Below, piece by piece: positions 1 to 8,685 of a stretch of DNA of 64,000 nucleotides. The stretch spans positions 2,728,001 to 2,792,000 of the forward strand of contig JAWKNO010000002.1 of the NCBI GenBank assembly GCA_041391665.1, written 5' to 3'. How positions within the stretch are numbered: the first letter of the stretch is position 1; each line of letters starts with the position of its first letter. The stretch is from Bacteroidia bacterium (GTDB taxonomy: Bacteria > Bacteroidota > Bacteroidia > J057). Position numbers and translations under genes: made by a program. Under the pieces are notes generated by a model. It was given only the letters and a program-made list of their open reading frames with translations. It was not told where the DNA came from and searched no databases.

Positions 1-177
1 GAGCGCCTTTTGCAAAAGCGGAAAAATTATTGGGGAAATGACCGGGTCCATGAAATCAAAGCCAATGTGATCAATACCCCTAAGCCATGCTCTTGTTTTA
101 TGTGTGGAAATCCGCGCAAATACTGGAATGAAAAGACGGTTCAGGAGCGTCGGTTTGCGCTGGACTGGGTTGCATGA
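1..177 (+). CDS. C-terminal part of a small conserved CxxC protein (partial)
   Basis: The window opens inside this reading frame, so only the last 58 residues are visible. They include PCSCFMCGNPRKYW, with closely spaced Cys residues (CSCFMC) that could bind a metal, and a basic tail ending ERRFALDWVA. Short proteins with this PCSCxMCGNPRKYW signature are widespread in Bacteroidota and have no assigned function as far as I know. The stop codon is followed within two bases by a hairpin that probably ends the transcript. Confidence 0.75.
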   Translation, partial: ERLLQKRKNYWGNDRVHEIKANVINTPKPCSCFMCGNPRKYWNEKTVQERRFALDWVA

Positions 178-178
178 A

Positions 179-209
179 AAGGGCTGTCTTTTATATAAAA
201 ACAGCCCTT
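179..209. terminator. Hairpin between convergent genes
   Basis: A perfect 9-bp inverted repeat (AAGGGCTGT and ACAGCCCTT) encloses an A/T-only spacer. It lies between the partial plus-strand gene and the minus-strand gene ending at 241, so it can serve as a bidirectional terminator. The flanking T-tracts are short, so the call rests on stem and position. Confidence 0.65.
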
Positions 210-240
210 CGCGTTTGATAATGTATGATTGTGGAATGCC

Positions 241-546
241 TTAGTTATGCTTTTTGCGGTAAATATTGCGGCTTGCGCGGTTTTGCCTGGCATTTAATAC
301 CGCTCTTTCTCCCGGGGTTACGGTTCCGTCTGACTTGGCGATTTTTTTCCCGCGATTGATTCTGCGTTGCTGTTTGGCAAGCGCCCGTGTTTCTGCCTTT
401 GTCAGCGATCCCGATTGTACACCCTGCCTGATTCTTTTGGTCTGGTGAACCTGAGTATGTGTGACATGGGGGGTAGCGGTCTGAGCACTTGCGGTAAAAA
501 CAATACCACCAAAGAAAAGCAGCAGCGCAACAAGTTTGATTTTCAT
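241..546 (-). CDS. Small exported basic protein, function unknown
   Basis: This 101-residue protein begins with a clear signal peptide (MKIKLVALLLFFGG followed by TASAQ, cleavage likely after AQ around residue 22). The mature part is short, very rich in Arg, Lys and Gln, and has no cysteine or further membrane segment. A stretch KSDGTVTPGERAVLNARQ resembles helical repeats of small periplasmic Bacteroidota proteins in which a D-G-x-(I/V)-T/S-xxE turn recurs, an EF-hand-like or DUF-type pattern. No enzymatic motif is seen. It stands alone, convergent with the gene at the window start. Confidence 0.7.
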   Translation of the reverse strand: MKIKLVALLLFFGGIVFTASAQTATPHVTHTQVHQTKRIRQGVQSGSLTKAETRALAKQQRRINRGKKIAKSDGTVTPGERAVLNARQNRASRNIYRKKHN

Positions 547-696
547 TGTAGTAAAATTAAGTGTTTGAAGTTGTTGTTACTGCTTGGATGGTTTTGCCTG
601 GAAAAGGTTTAATCTGGCGACAGAATTTTTTACGGAATTATAAACTTATTGGGACATAGAATAGGCATCGATCACAAAGAAACCGCCAATGAGCGA

Positions 697-891
697 AACT
701 CTGCGAAACTCTGCGTGTACTTTGCGAAAATCTGCGTTTTACGTGTATTTATTTGTCTTTGACAAGTAAACATGGGGTTCACGCAGAGGACGCAAAGTAC
801 ACGCAGAGGACGCAAAGTTTACGTATCTGCTAAGGCAGACGCAGCGTATTTTTGTCTACGCTTGCGTAATTTCCTGTCTGCCTTAGCAGAT
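697..891. repeat. Two palindromic repeat elements in a 400-bp gene-free stretch
   Basis: The stretch 547-947 holds no convincing gene. It contains an 18-bp perfect inverted repeat, CTCTGCGTGTACTTTGCG at 709-726 and its complement at 791-808, each arm flanked by further CTCTGCG / CGCAGAGG copies. It also holds a 16-bp perfect inverted repeat, ATCTGCTAAGGCAGAC at 825-840 and its complement at 876-891. The second motif (TCTGCTAAGGCAGA) recurs in slightly changed form next to the tRNA at 60.7 kb, so it is a dispersed element. Protein frames through here are by-products of the repeats. Confidence 0.75.
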
Positions 892-947
892 GCCGTTCCT
901 TCATTCGAAAAATCCCTTTATCCCAATTACTTTATAATTCCGATTTT

Positions 948-2120
948 TTATTGTTCTTCAGACGGGGTAATTCCCGAAAGGGCAAACACGCCATTTACCA
1001 GTACTTTTTCTCCGGGTGAGATAATTTTAGGATTTTGTATTTCTATCCACGATTCGGTGACAATTCCCACGGTTATTTCCTTTTTAGTGAAACTCATATC
1101 GCTACCGGCGGCATCTCTGGTCGTCAGTATATAGTACCGTCCTTCATCTTCTATCACTGCTTTGGCCGGAAGTGCAGCGGCTGTTTTGTTGCTCACGATA
1201 ATGTCTGCTTCTACAAACATTCCTGTTACGAGGTTATGTTTTTCTTCTTTCAAATGACCGTGAACCGGTACCGTTCTCTTCTCATCGTGAATAGCTCTGC
1301 CTACCCTGTGTACCGTTGCTTCATAGGTTTCTTTGCCGGCCCCGGGTATTCGGAAAATAATTTCCTGTTCTTCTTTTACCTGAAGAATATCTTTTTCAAA
1401 AACCTGTAATTCTACATGGATATGGTCCACATTGGTGATTTCCAGGACGATGTCTGATGCTGCGACAAACTGTCCCTTATTGACATATATGCCCGTAATA
1501 CTCCCCGATATCGGCGCATAGAGATTTACCCGTGAAGTCATATTGTCAGGCTGAATTTTTTCCGGATCGATATTGAGCATTTTGAGTTTTTCGCCCAGTC
1601 CTGAAAAGGTGGCTTCCAGCGTTTTGTAATCACTTTCTGCTTTCAGAAAATTCTTTTGAGAAGCGATATTCTCCGAAGAAAGTGTCTGCTGCCTTTCGTA
1701 TTCTGAACGTAAATATTTTCTTTGCTCGCGCACTTCCAGATACTCCTGCTGTAACTGAATATAGGCAGGGTTGACCAACGTCATCAGAACTTGTCCTTTT
1801 TGTACGCGGTCTCCTTCGAGCAGGTCTATTTTTTCCACATACCCTTCCATAAATACGCTGAGTTTCGCCAGATTGCTCGGCGGCACGTCGATATATCCGT
1901 TGGCCTGAATTGCCTGTGGGAAATCGTAAGTGGTCAATTCTCCCAGGGTCATACCCGAAGTTGAAAACTGTTCGCGCGATACGCTGAGCAGGTTTTTGTT
2001 TTCGGGAATAGTGATCACAACATCTTCCGCAGCATCGGGTTGCTGTTGTGCCGTTTTACAGGAGGGAAAAAAGCTGCTGCCAAGAGCAGAAAGTAAGATG
2101 AATTTATATATTCGATTCAT
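948..2120 (-). CDS. RND efflux periplasmic adaptor lipoprotein (CusB/CzcB-like)
   Basis: A 390-residue membrane-fusion protein linking an inner-membrane RND pump to an outer-membrane channel. The N-terminus is a lipoprotein signal (SSFFPSC, lipidated Cys21). Then come a barrel-sandwich/lipoyl half (GYVEKIDLLEGDRVQKGQ), a long helical hairpin (about residues 115-185), the second lipoyl half (YAPISGSITGIYVNKGQFV) and beta-barrel plus membrane-proximal domains ending near PGEKVLVNGVFAL. It lies 10 bp downstream of the pump gene on the same strand, so the two form one operon. Family and partner indicate export of heavy-metal cations (Cu/Ag or Co/Zn/Cd type); the actual metal cannot be read from the sequence. 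Confidence 0.88.
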   Translation of the reverse strand: MNRIYKFILLSALGSSFFPSCKTAQQQPDAAEDVVITIPENKNLLSVSREQFSTSGMTLGELTTYDFPQAIQANGYIDVPPSNLAKLSVFMEGYVEKIDLLEGDRVQKGQVLMTLVNPAYIQLQQEYLEVREQRKYLRSEYERQQTLSSENIASQKNFLKAESDYKTLEATFSGLGEKLKMLNIDPEKIQPDNMTSRVNLYAPISGSITGIYVNKGQFVAASDIVLEITNVDHIHVELQVFEKDILQVKEEQEIIFRIPGAGKETYEATVHRVGRAIHDEKRTVPVHGHLKEEKHNLVTGMFVEADIIVSNKTAAALPAKAVIEDEGRYYILTTRDAAGSDMSFTKKEITVGIVTESWIEIQNPKIISPGEKVLVNGVFALSGITPSEEQ

Positions 2121-2130
2121 AATCTGAGGA

Positions 2131-5100
2131 TTAGCGGGTGATGTAGGTGAGTTCCAGTACAGTTTGATTGTATTTATTGAGATTTTCCAGCCAGTTGAGT
2201 TCTATATCACTGGCATTTTCAAGGCTTTGGATATAGAGCAGGAAATTGATTTCCCCTTCGCGGAAACTGCGCTCTGCTGTTTTGATGAGTTCTGATGAAA
2301 GGGTCTTTCCTTTCTCTTCGTAGTAGCGGATAGCTTCGGAATATTTCTGACTTTCTGCTTCGAGTTGCCGCATGCGGGTATCCAACTGCCGGGCGTAACT
2401 GTCTGCATTGTTTACGGCGATTTCCCTGTCAAATGAAGCGGAAGCAAGCCTTGCTTTTTGTGCGCCGGGCAAGAGGGGAACAGCAATTCCAATCCTTACT
2501 CCCTGATACAGGCGGGAATTGGGCTGGGTATTGGTTCCCTGGAAATATTCCAACTGGAAATCGGGCAGAAACCGGTTCTTTTCCAGTTTCCATAGGGCGT
2601 CTGCTTTTTGCCGGGCCTGAGAGAAGTAGTTGATTCCCGGGTGTTCTGACAGATCATTGACGGGGGAGGAAACTTTTGTCAATTGATTTTCTTCGACCGT
2701 AAAAAACTCATTGGTTTCCATTAGCCGCATCAATTCCCGGCTGGCGATTTCAATATCGCTTTCTGTTTGCCGGAGAAGCGTCTGCAACTGGTTTCTTTTG
2801 GCTTCGGCAGTTACTTTTTCGAGGTAATTGGTTTCTCCGGTCTCAAACCGACGGTTGGCAGCGTGTACAAAATCGCCGTAAAGGCTGTCGAGATAGGTGT
2901 AGATTTTCAGTTTATGTTTGGCAAATACGATCTGATAATAGGCCTGCGCCACCTGTCTCTTCAACTGAATCTCCATGATCCTGTATTGCTGTCCCTGCAT
3001 TTCAGCCTGGTTTTCATTCACGCGTTTTTGGGCGGAATATACAGTTGGAAACTGAAGGGTTTGCTGAATGCCCCAAACCTGAATCGCAAATCCGTTTTCG
3101 GCGATATTATTCTGGTCGAAGTTGTAAAACAGCCCGGTTTTATCGATATCCCAGGCGGTTTTGATCAGGGATTGGGCCTGCTGACTTTTCAGCCCTTCTG
3201 CTTTGAGGGCGGTGTTATTCTCAATGGCTGTCCCAATGGCTGTCTCCAGATTGATGACGGGTGTTTGTCCAAAAGAGGCTGCCGGGCCTAATAACATCAG
3301 GCCAATCACAACGGCTACTGCTGTATGCTGGGGTGTTTTTGATCGGTTTTTTCGAGGTTTGATTTCTGTGTCAAACAGTGCGTAAAGCACAGGCAAGACA
3401 ATGAGCGTAAGGAAGGTCGCCGATACCAGCCCGCCAATCACAACCGTAGCCAGTGGCCGTTGTACCTCTGCACCTGCCGAAGACGAAATGGCCATAGGGA
3501 AAAAACCAAGGGCCGCCGCCGCCGCGGTGAGCATTACCGGTCGTAACCTTTCTGTAGTTCCACGGAGAATGCGTTTGTTAATATTTTTTACGCCGTGACT
3601 TTTGAGCTCTTTAAAATGTTCGATCAATACCAATCCGTTTAACACCGCAATCCCAAACAAGGCAATAAATCCTACACCCGCAGAGATACTGAAAGGCAAT
3701 CCTCTGGCCCACAAAAGTACGATTCCGCCGATGGCTGACAGAGGAATCGCGGAATAGACCATTAATGCTTCTTTGAGCGAACTGAAGGCAAAGTGCAGCA
3801 TGATCAGAATCAGCAACATCGCTACGGGTACGGCAATGGTCAGACGGGCTTTGGCAGAGCGAAGGTTTTCAAACTGTCCGCCATAGGAAATATGATAACC
3901 TGAAGGTAATTGTATCTGGGTTTCGATCAGTTGCTGAACATCTTTTACCACAGACTCCATATCCCGGTTTCTGACGTTGATGCCTACTACTATCCGCCGC
4001 CGGGTATTGTCTCTGGAAATTCTGGCGGGGCCTTTGGAGTAAAATATATCAGCTACTTCCTGAAGCGGAATCTGTTGCCCGTCGGGCAGGGTAACGTAGA
4101 GATTTTTCAGATCCTGAAGATTTTTCCGAAAATCTTCGCCCAGCTTGATTACGAGGTCAAATCGTTTTTCTCCTTCGAAGATACTTCCCGCAGTGACCCC
4201 TGCGAAAGCCATTGAAACCACCTGGTTCATATCCGCAGCATTGAGCCCGTAACGGGCGAGTTTCCCGCGGTCGTAAACTACCCGCATCTGTGGCAGGCCT
4301 TCGATTTTTTCTACAGAAATGTCGGAAGCGCCTTCCACGTGCTGGATAAGGTTTCTGATTTCTTCTGCCTTACTGCTAAGAACGGTCAGATCTTCACCAA
4401 AAATTTTAATCGCCACGTCTGCACGTACCCCGGTGATCAGTTCGTTGAACCGCATCTCAATCGGTTGGGTAAATTCGTACTCCACACCTGGAATGATTGA
4501 CAAGGCTTCTTTGAATTTGTCCGCCAGCTCGTCTTTGCTGGTAGCTGACACCCATTCGGCTTTGGGTTTGAGTTTGATGATCACATCTGACTCTTCCATG
4601 GACATGGGGTCAGTGGGAACCTCCGCCGCACCGATCCGGCTTACGACCTGCTCTACTTCAGGAAAATTGTCCAATAATATCTGTTCAATCCGCGTGGTAG
4701 TGGCAATGGTCTCGCTGAGTGAAGTCCCTGTTTTTAATACGGGCTGAATCACAAAGTCTCCCTCATCAAGGGTTGGTACAAATTCGCCTCCCATTCGGCT
4801 GAAAAGTAAGATAGCGAGGATAAACAGTATGCCTGCGACAGAAAGTACTAATTTTTTATAGCGTAGGGCAAACACTATCGTTGGTTTGTATAAGCGCGTC
4901 GCTAAGGCCATCAGTTTGTCCGAGAATGTGCGTTTTTCACTAATAACCGGACGAAGAAATATGGAGGCAATGACCGGTACATAAGTGAAACAAAATATCA
5001 TGGCTCCCACCAGCGCAAAACAGAATGTCATGGCCATGGGTTTGAACATTTTTCCTTCTACCCCGCTCAAGGAGAGAATGGGGATAAAAACAAGTACGAT

Positions 5101-6477
5101 AATCAATTGGCCGAAAACTGCAGAATGCATCATTTTGCTTGCTCCCTGAAGCGTAATACGGTCGATGACTGTCTGGCGGTCTTCGGGATCAATATTGATC
5201 AGTTCTTTTCCCCTCCGGGTGATCTGAAATGCGATAAACTCTACAATAATGACGGCTCCGTCGATGATAATCCCGAAGTCGATGGCGCCCAGGCTCATGA
5301 GGTTGGCATCTACCCCAAATATATACATCATGCTGAGAGCAAACAGAAGACAAAGCGGGATGACAGAAGCGACGACCAGTCCGGAACGGAAATTTCCAAG
5401 AAGCAACACCACCACAAAAACCACAATTAAAAAGCCCAGAATCAGGTTCTCTGCAACTGTAAATGTCGTTTTCCCGATCAGTTCACTTCTTTCCAGAAAT
5501 GGGTTGATATAAATTCCTTCCGGCAGTGTTTTTTGTACTTCTGCGACTCTTTCCTTCACTGCTTCAATTACCTGTTTGGAATTGGCGTCCTTGAGCATCA
5601 TGACTTGTCCCAGGACTTTTTCTCCCTGTCCGTTTCCGGTAATTGCCCCAAACCGCGTAGCGTACCCATCGTGGACTTTGCCGACATCGTGAATCAGGAC
5701 AGGGACGCCGTTGATCTGTTTGATGACAATGTTTTCGATATCAGCTGCAGATTTTGCCAGCCCTTCCCCGCGAATGAAAAATGCTTCCTGGCCTTTCTCG
5801 ATATATCCGCCTCCGGCAATGCTGTTGTTTTTTTCGAGTGCATCAAAGACTTCTGTTACAGAGATGTTTAATCCCCGGAGTTGTCCGGGGTCAATCGCAA
5901 CTTCATATTGTTTGAGAAACCCGCCCCAGGTATTGACTTCAACAACACCGGGAATTCCTGATAATTGTCTTTTTACGACCCAGTCCTGAATCGTGCGGAG
6001 GTCCATGGCTGAATACACGGAATCATACCCCGGTTTTGTGTCAATGACATATTGGTACACTTCTCCAAGTCCGGTCGTGATCGGCCCCATAAATGGTGTC
6101 CCAAATCCGGTAGGAATTTTTTCCATTGCGCTCTGGATCTTTTCTGCAATCAACTGACGGGGGAGGTAGGTGCCCAGATTGTCGTCAAATACAATGGTTA
6201 CGACCGAAAGCCCGAATTTGGAAACAGATCGAATTTCTGCCACGCCGGGGAGATTGGCCATTTCCAGTTCGACCGGGTAGGTGAGAAACTGTTCTACATC
6301 CTGAGTGGAAAGATTTCGGGATGTAGTGATGACCTGTACCTGGTTGTTGGTGACATCGGGTACAGCACCAATCGGTATTTGCGTCAGGGAATAAACACCG
6401 AAAGCAACTACAGAAAGCGTAAACAGAATAATGATAAGCTTATTCCGGATACTGAAAGAAATGATTTTCTCTGACAT
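2131..6477 (-). CDS. CusA/CzcA-type RND metal efflux pump fused to a TolC-like outer-membrane factor
   Basis: At 1448 residues this is about 400 longer than ordinary CusA/CzcA. Residues 1 to about 1040 form the heavy-metal RND pump: N-terminal TM1, two large periplasmic loops, and the TM4 motif GAIDFGIIIDGAVIIVEF carrying the Asp/Asp/Glu proton-relay residues of this subfamily. A hydrophobic segment resembling a signal peptide (AVAVVIGLMLLGPAASFGQ, around 1048-1066) follows, then a TolC/CzcC-type segment of long amphipathic helices to the C-terminus. Pump and outer-membrane factor are therefore one polypeptide, an arrangement known in Bacteroidota. It is the first gene of the operon with the adaptor. 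The matching repeats upstream suggest control by the adjacent response regulator. Confidence 0.9.
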   Translation of the reverse strand: MSEKIISFSIRNKLIIILFTLSVVAFGVYSLTQIPIGAVPDVTNNQVQVITTSRNLSTQDVEQFLTYPVELEMANLPGVAEIRSVSKFGLSVVTIVFDDNLGTYLPRQLIAEKIQSAMEKIPTGFGTPFMGPITTGLGEVYQYVIDTKPGYDSVYSAMDLRTIQDWVVKRQLSGIPGVVEVNTWGGFLKQYEVAIDPGQLRGLNISVTEVFDALEKNNSIAGGGYIEKGQEAFFIRGEGLAKSAADIENIVIKQINGVPVLIHDVGKVHDGYATRFGAITGNGQGEKVLGQVMMLKDANSKQVIEAVKERVAEVQKTLPEGIYINPFLERSELIGKTTFTVAENLILGFLIVVFVVVLLLGNFRSGLVVASVIPLCLLFALSMMYIFGVDANLMSLGAIDFGIIIDGAVIIVEFIAFQITRRGKELINIDPEDRQTVIDRITLQGASKMMHSAVFGQLIIVLVFIPILSLSGVEGKMFKPMAMTFCFALVGAMIFCFTYVPVIASIFLRPVISEKRTFSDKLMALATRLYKPTIVFALRYKKLVLSVAGILFILAILLFSRMGGEFVPTLDEGDFVIQPVLKTGTSLSETIATTTRIEQILLDNFPEVEQVVSRIGAAEVPTDPMSMEESDVIIKLKPKAEWVSATSKDELADKFKEALSIIPGVEYEFTQPIEMRFNELITGVRADVAIKIFGEDLTVLSSKAEEIRNLIQHVEGASDISVEKIEGLPQMRVVYDRGKLARYGLNAADMNQVVSMAFAGVTAGSIFEGEKRFDLVIKLGEDFRKNLQDLKNLYVTLPDGQQIPLQEVADIFYSKGPARISRDNTRRRIVVGINVRNRDMESVVKDVQQLIETQIQLPSGYHISYGGQFENLRSAKARLTIAVPVAMLLILIMLHFAFSSLKEALMVYSAIPLSAIGGIVLLWARGLPFSISAGVGFIALFGIAVLNGLVLIEHFKELKSHGVKNINKRILRGTTERLRPVMLTAAAAALGFFPMAISSSAGAEVQRPLATVVIGGLVSATFLTLIVLPVLYALFDTEIKPRKNRSKTPQHTAVAVVIGLMLLGPAASFGQTPVINLETAIGTAIENNTALKAEGLKSQQAQSLIKTAWDIDKTGLFYNFDQNNIAENGFAIQVWGIQQTLQFPTVYSAQKRVNENQAEMQGQQYRIMEIQLKRQVAQAYYQIVFAKHKLKIYTYLDSLYGDFVHAANRRFETGETNYLEKVTAEAKRNQLQTLLRQTESDIEIASRELMRLMETNEFFTVEENQLTKVSSPVNDLSEHPGINYFSQARQKADALWKLEKNRFLPDFQLEYFQGTNTQPNSRLYQGVRIGIAVPLLPGAQKARLASASFDREIAVNNADSYARQLDTRMRQLEAESQKYSEAIRYYEEKGKTLSSELIKTAERSFREGEINFLLYIQSLENASDIELNWLENLNKYNQTVLELTYITR

Positions 6478-6534
6478 TTGACTGATTTTAAGAATGACAC
6501 AAACCTAAGGATTGAATGCTTAAGACATACTCCG

Positions 6535-6556
6535 GTTTTCCTTAAAGTTTCCTTAA
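6535..6556 (-). promoter_or_regulatory. Putative response-regulator operator of the efflux operon
   Basis: Read on the minus strand, two direct repeats follow each other at 11-bp phase: TTAAGGAAACT then TTAAGGAAAAC. They lie about 60 bp upstream of the pump start codon. OmpR/PhoB-family regulators bind tandem half-sites one helical turn apart, and a similar pair precedes the regulator gene itself at 8664-8685. Binding is inferred. Confidence 0.5.
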
Positions 6557-6558
6557 AA

Positions 6559-7950
6559 TTATGATTGGGAAGGGTAGGGGATTTTTATTCGCACGGTAGT
6601 TCCTTTTTCTTTTTGGCTTTCCATTGTAATCTGTATTTGCAATAAATCGCACATTCTTCTGACAATAGAAAGACCCAGCCCCGCTCCTTTTATCTGTGGA
6701 TGGCGCAGGGAATCAGACCGGTAAAAGCGTTCAAAAATTTTAGTAAGTTCTTCCTGACTCAGGCTTTCCCCTGTATTGTGAATGGTAAACCCCACGCCAT
6801 CAGTCTGTTTGCCGAGGTGGATGGTTACAGTTCCTTCCGAAGGTGCGTATTTTACGGCATTGGAGACGAGGTTTTCCATGATAATGTCCATCATATAGGG
6901 ATCTGAAAATATCTCTATCCGCTGATTGACAACCATGTTTATCCTGAGCTGGTTTTGGTGAATGGTATTTTGCTGCCTGAGAAGAACCTGCTCCAGTAAT
7001 TCTGTCATATCAAAACTTCTATAGTCCAGGGCAGCTTTCTGGCTTTCAAACCGGGCCAGCAGGAGGAGCTGGTCAACCAGATGATTCATTCGGTCGATTT
7101 CCTCGATGACATATTGTACTTTGGCGATATAGGCTTCCGGTTCTCTGGGTTTTCGGATCAGTACTTCTAGGTTTCCTTTTATGACAGCCAGCGGGGTGCG
7201 GAGTTCGTGAGAAGCATCTGCGGTAAATTGTTTTTCCCGTTCTACAGCCTGCTGAATGCGGTCAAGCAAGTCATTGATGGTAATGACCAGCGTGTGGAGT
7301 TCATCTTCGTTTTTGGGGGTGCGTATCCGTTCGCTGAGATTTTCCTTTGTGATTTTGCTGGCTGTGTGGATGATGCCCGTGACCGGACTAATACTTTTTC
7401 CAGCAATGAACCGGGCAATCAGAAAGAGGATAATAAGTACAACGGGAAAGGCAATCAATAATACCCTTTTCAGATTCAGGAGAACCATCTGGGAGTCTTC
7501 CAGCGACATGGCTACAAGCAGGTAACCGTACACCTGTCCGTTCTTTTTCATGGACATCTGCACTTGGCGTATCGCTTTGCCCGATAGCATTGTATTATAA
7601 AACGCGCCTTCAGATTTCCCGGGCATATAGACCAGTACCCCATCTTTCAGGTTTGGCGATTTGTCCACGAGCTTACCCGTGCGGTCGGTTACCTGTACAA
7701 ATACAGGATTCACCTCAATGGCCCTGTGTTCGCGTTCCATCCATTCGCCTTTGTCTTTAAAAACAGGTTTTTCGTCCACGATCAGCAACTCTCCAAAATG
7801 TTTATTCGCCTCAAAGGCGATGTCATTGTTGAGGTGAAGAAATACCGTGGTACGCACGATAAAATAGGTGATAAAAAATACCACTGCGACGACCGTGGCC
7901 GTGCTGATGATAAACCAGGTAGCTACCCGGTTTTGAAATGACAGGCTCAT
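6559..7950 (-). CDS. Sensor histidine kinase (CusS-like)
   Basis: A 463-residue membrane kinase: TM1 near residues 10-34, a periplasmic sensor of about 130 residues, TM2 (VVLIILFLIARFIAG), a HAMP linker, a HisKA box DASHELRTPLAVIKG with the phospho-accepting His near residue 250, and a HATPase domain with N-box (ENLVSNAVKYAP) and G-box (GAGLGLSIVRRM). Its start codon overlaps the end of the response-regulator gene by 4 bp, so the two are translationally coupled. Position next to the RND operon suggests it senses periplasmic metal. The ligand is inferred from context only. Confidence 0.9.
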   Translation of the reverse strand: MSLSFQNRVATWFIISTATVVAVVFFITYFIVRTTVFLHLNNDIAFEANKHFGELLIVDEKPVFKDKGEWMEREHRAIEVNPVFVQVTDRTGKLVDKSPNLKDGVLVYMPGKSEGAFYNTMLSGKAIRQVQMSMKKNGQVYGYLLVAMSLEDSQMVLLNLKRVLLIAFPVVLIILFLIARFIAGKSISPVTGIIHTASKITKENLSERIRTPKNEDELHTLVITINDLLDRIQQAVEREKQFTADASHELRTPLAVIKGNLEVLIRKPREPEAYIAKVQYVIEEIDRMNHLVDQLLLLARFESQKAALDYRSFDMTELLEQVLLRQQNTIHQNQLRINMVVNQRIEIFSDPYMMDIIMENLVSNAVKYAPSEGTVTIHLGKQTDGVGFTIHNTGESLSQEELTKIFERFYRSDSLRHPQIKGAGLGLSIVRRMCDLLQIQITMESQKEKGTTVRIKIPYPSQS

Positions 7951-8621
7951 AATTCTTTGGCTATATACCCCACACCCCTGATGGTCTGGATATAATCTTC
8001 ATCTTTTTCCAGCTTCAGTTTTTTTCGGAGAGAATTGATATAAACATCTATTACCCCGGTATTGTATTCGAAATGGATGTCCCAGACACTTTCGATGATA
8101 CGGGTACGGCGGCATACTTTGCCTTTATTTCGAATAAGATATTCAAGAAGGGCAAATTCTTTTTGTGTCAGGGGAACCTCTTCTCCGTCTTTGCGCACCT
8201 GGTGCGCCTGGATGTCCATAAGGATAGGCCCGAGAGAAAGCTGGTGGTTTTCTCCCCTTAGTGTGCGAAATTGGACTCTGATCCGCTCCAGGAGTTCGTC
8301 AAAACTGAATGGTTTGCGGATATAATCGTTGGCTCCGGCCTGCAAACCGAAAATCGTATCCTGTACGGTATCACGGGCCGTAAGGAAAATGACCGGCGTC
8401 TGATGGTTGTGTTGGCGAAACTGACGACATACTTCAATGCCGCTAAGACCGGGCAACATCCAGTCTACCAGCAACAGATCATAATCTTCCGTCAGGGCTT
8501 TTTCCAGTCCTGTATTCCCGTCAATGGCAGTATCCACCACATAGGACTCTTCTTCCAGTCCCTGTCGTAAAAAATTGAGAATGCCCGGCTCGTCTTCTAT
8601 GATCAATATTCGCATAGCCAT
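7947..8621 (-). CDS. OmpR/PhoB-family response regulator (CusR-like)
   Basis: A 224-residue two-domain regulator. The receiver has the acidic pocket IIEDEPG, the phospho-acceptor Asp in LLLVDWMLPG and the conserved Lys in YIRKPFSFDEL. The C-terminal winged-helix DNA-binding domain ends in the typical YIQTIRGVGYIAKEL. A start at MAMRILIIEDE or two codons later (MRILIIEDE) is possible. It is the first gene of the regulator-kinase operon and probably controls both that operon and the efflux genes through the repeats described at 6535 and 8664. Confidence 0.92.
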   Translation of the reverse strand: MAMRILIIEDEPGILNFLRQGLEEESYVVDTAIDGNTGLEKALTEDYDLLLVDWMLPGLSGIEVCRQFRQHNHQTPVIFLTARDTVQDTIFGLQAGANDYIRKPFSFDELLERIRVQFRTLRGENHQLSLGPILMDIQAHQVRKDGEEVPLTQKEFALLEYLIRNKGKVCRRTRIIESVWDIHFEYNTGVIDVYINSLRKKLKLEKDEDYIQTIRGVGYIAKEL

Positions 8622-8663
8622 TTTGCCTGAAAGTTAGCAAACTGGCATCACAGGATCGCAAAA

Positions 8664-8685
8664 ATTTGCCTTAAGATTGTCTTAA
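8664..8685 (-). promoter_or_regulatory. Putative autoregulatory operator upstream of the response regulator
   Basis: On the minus strand TTAAGACAATC is followed directly by TTAAGGCAAAT, an 11-bp-phased direct repeat sharing TTAAGnnAA with the efflux-operon site. The first unit overlaps a palindrome TTAAGA-ttg-TCTTAA that also covers the stop codon of the upstream barrel gene. It lies about 45 bp upstream of the regulator start. It is supported by similarity to the 6535 site only. Confidence 0.45.
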
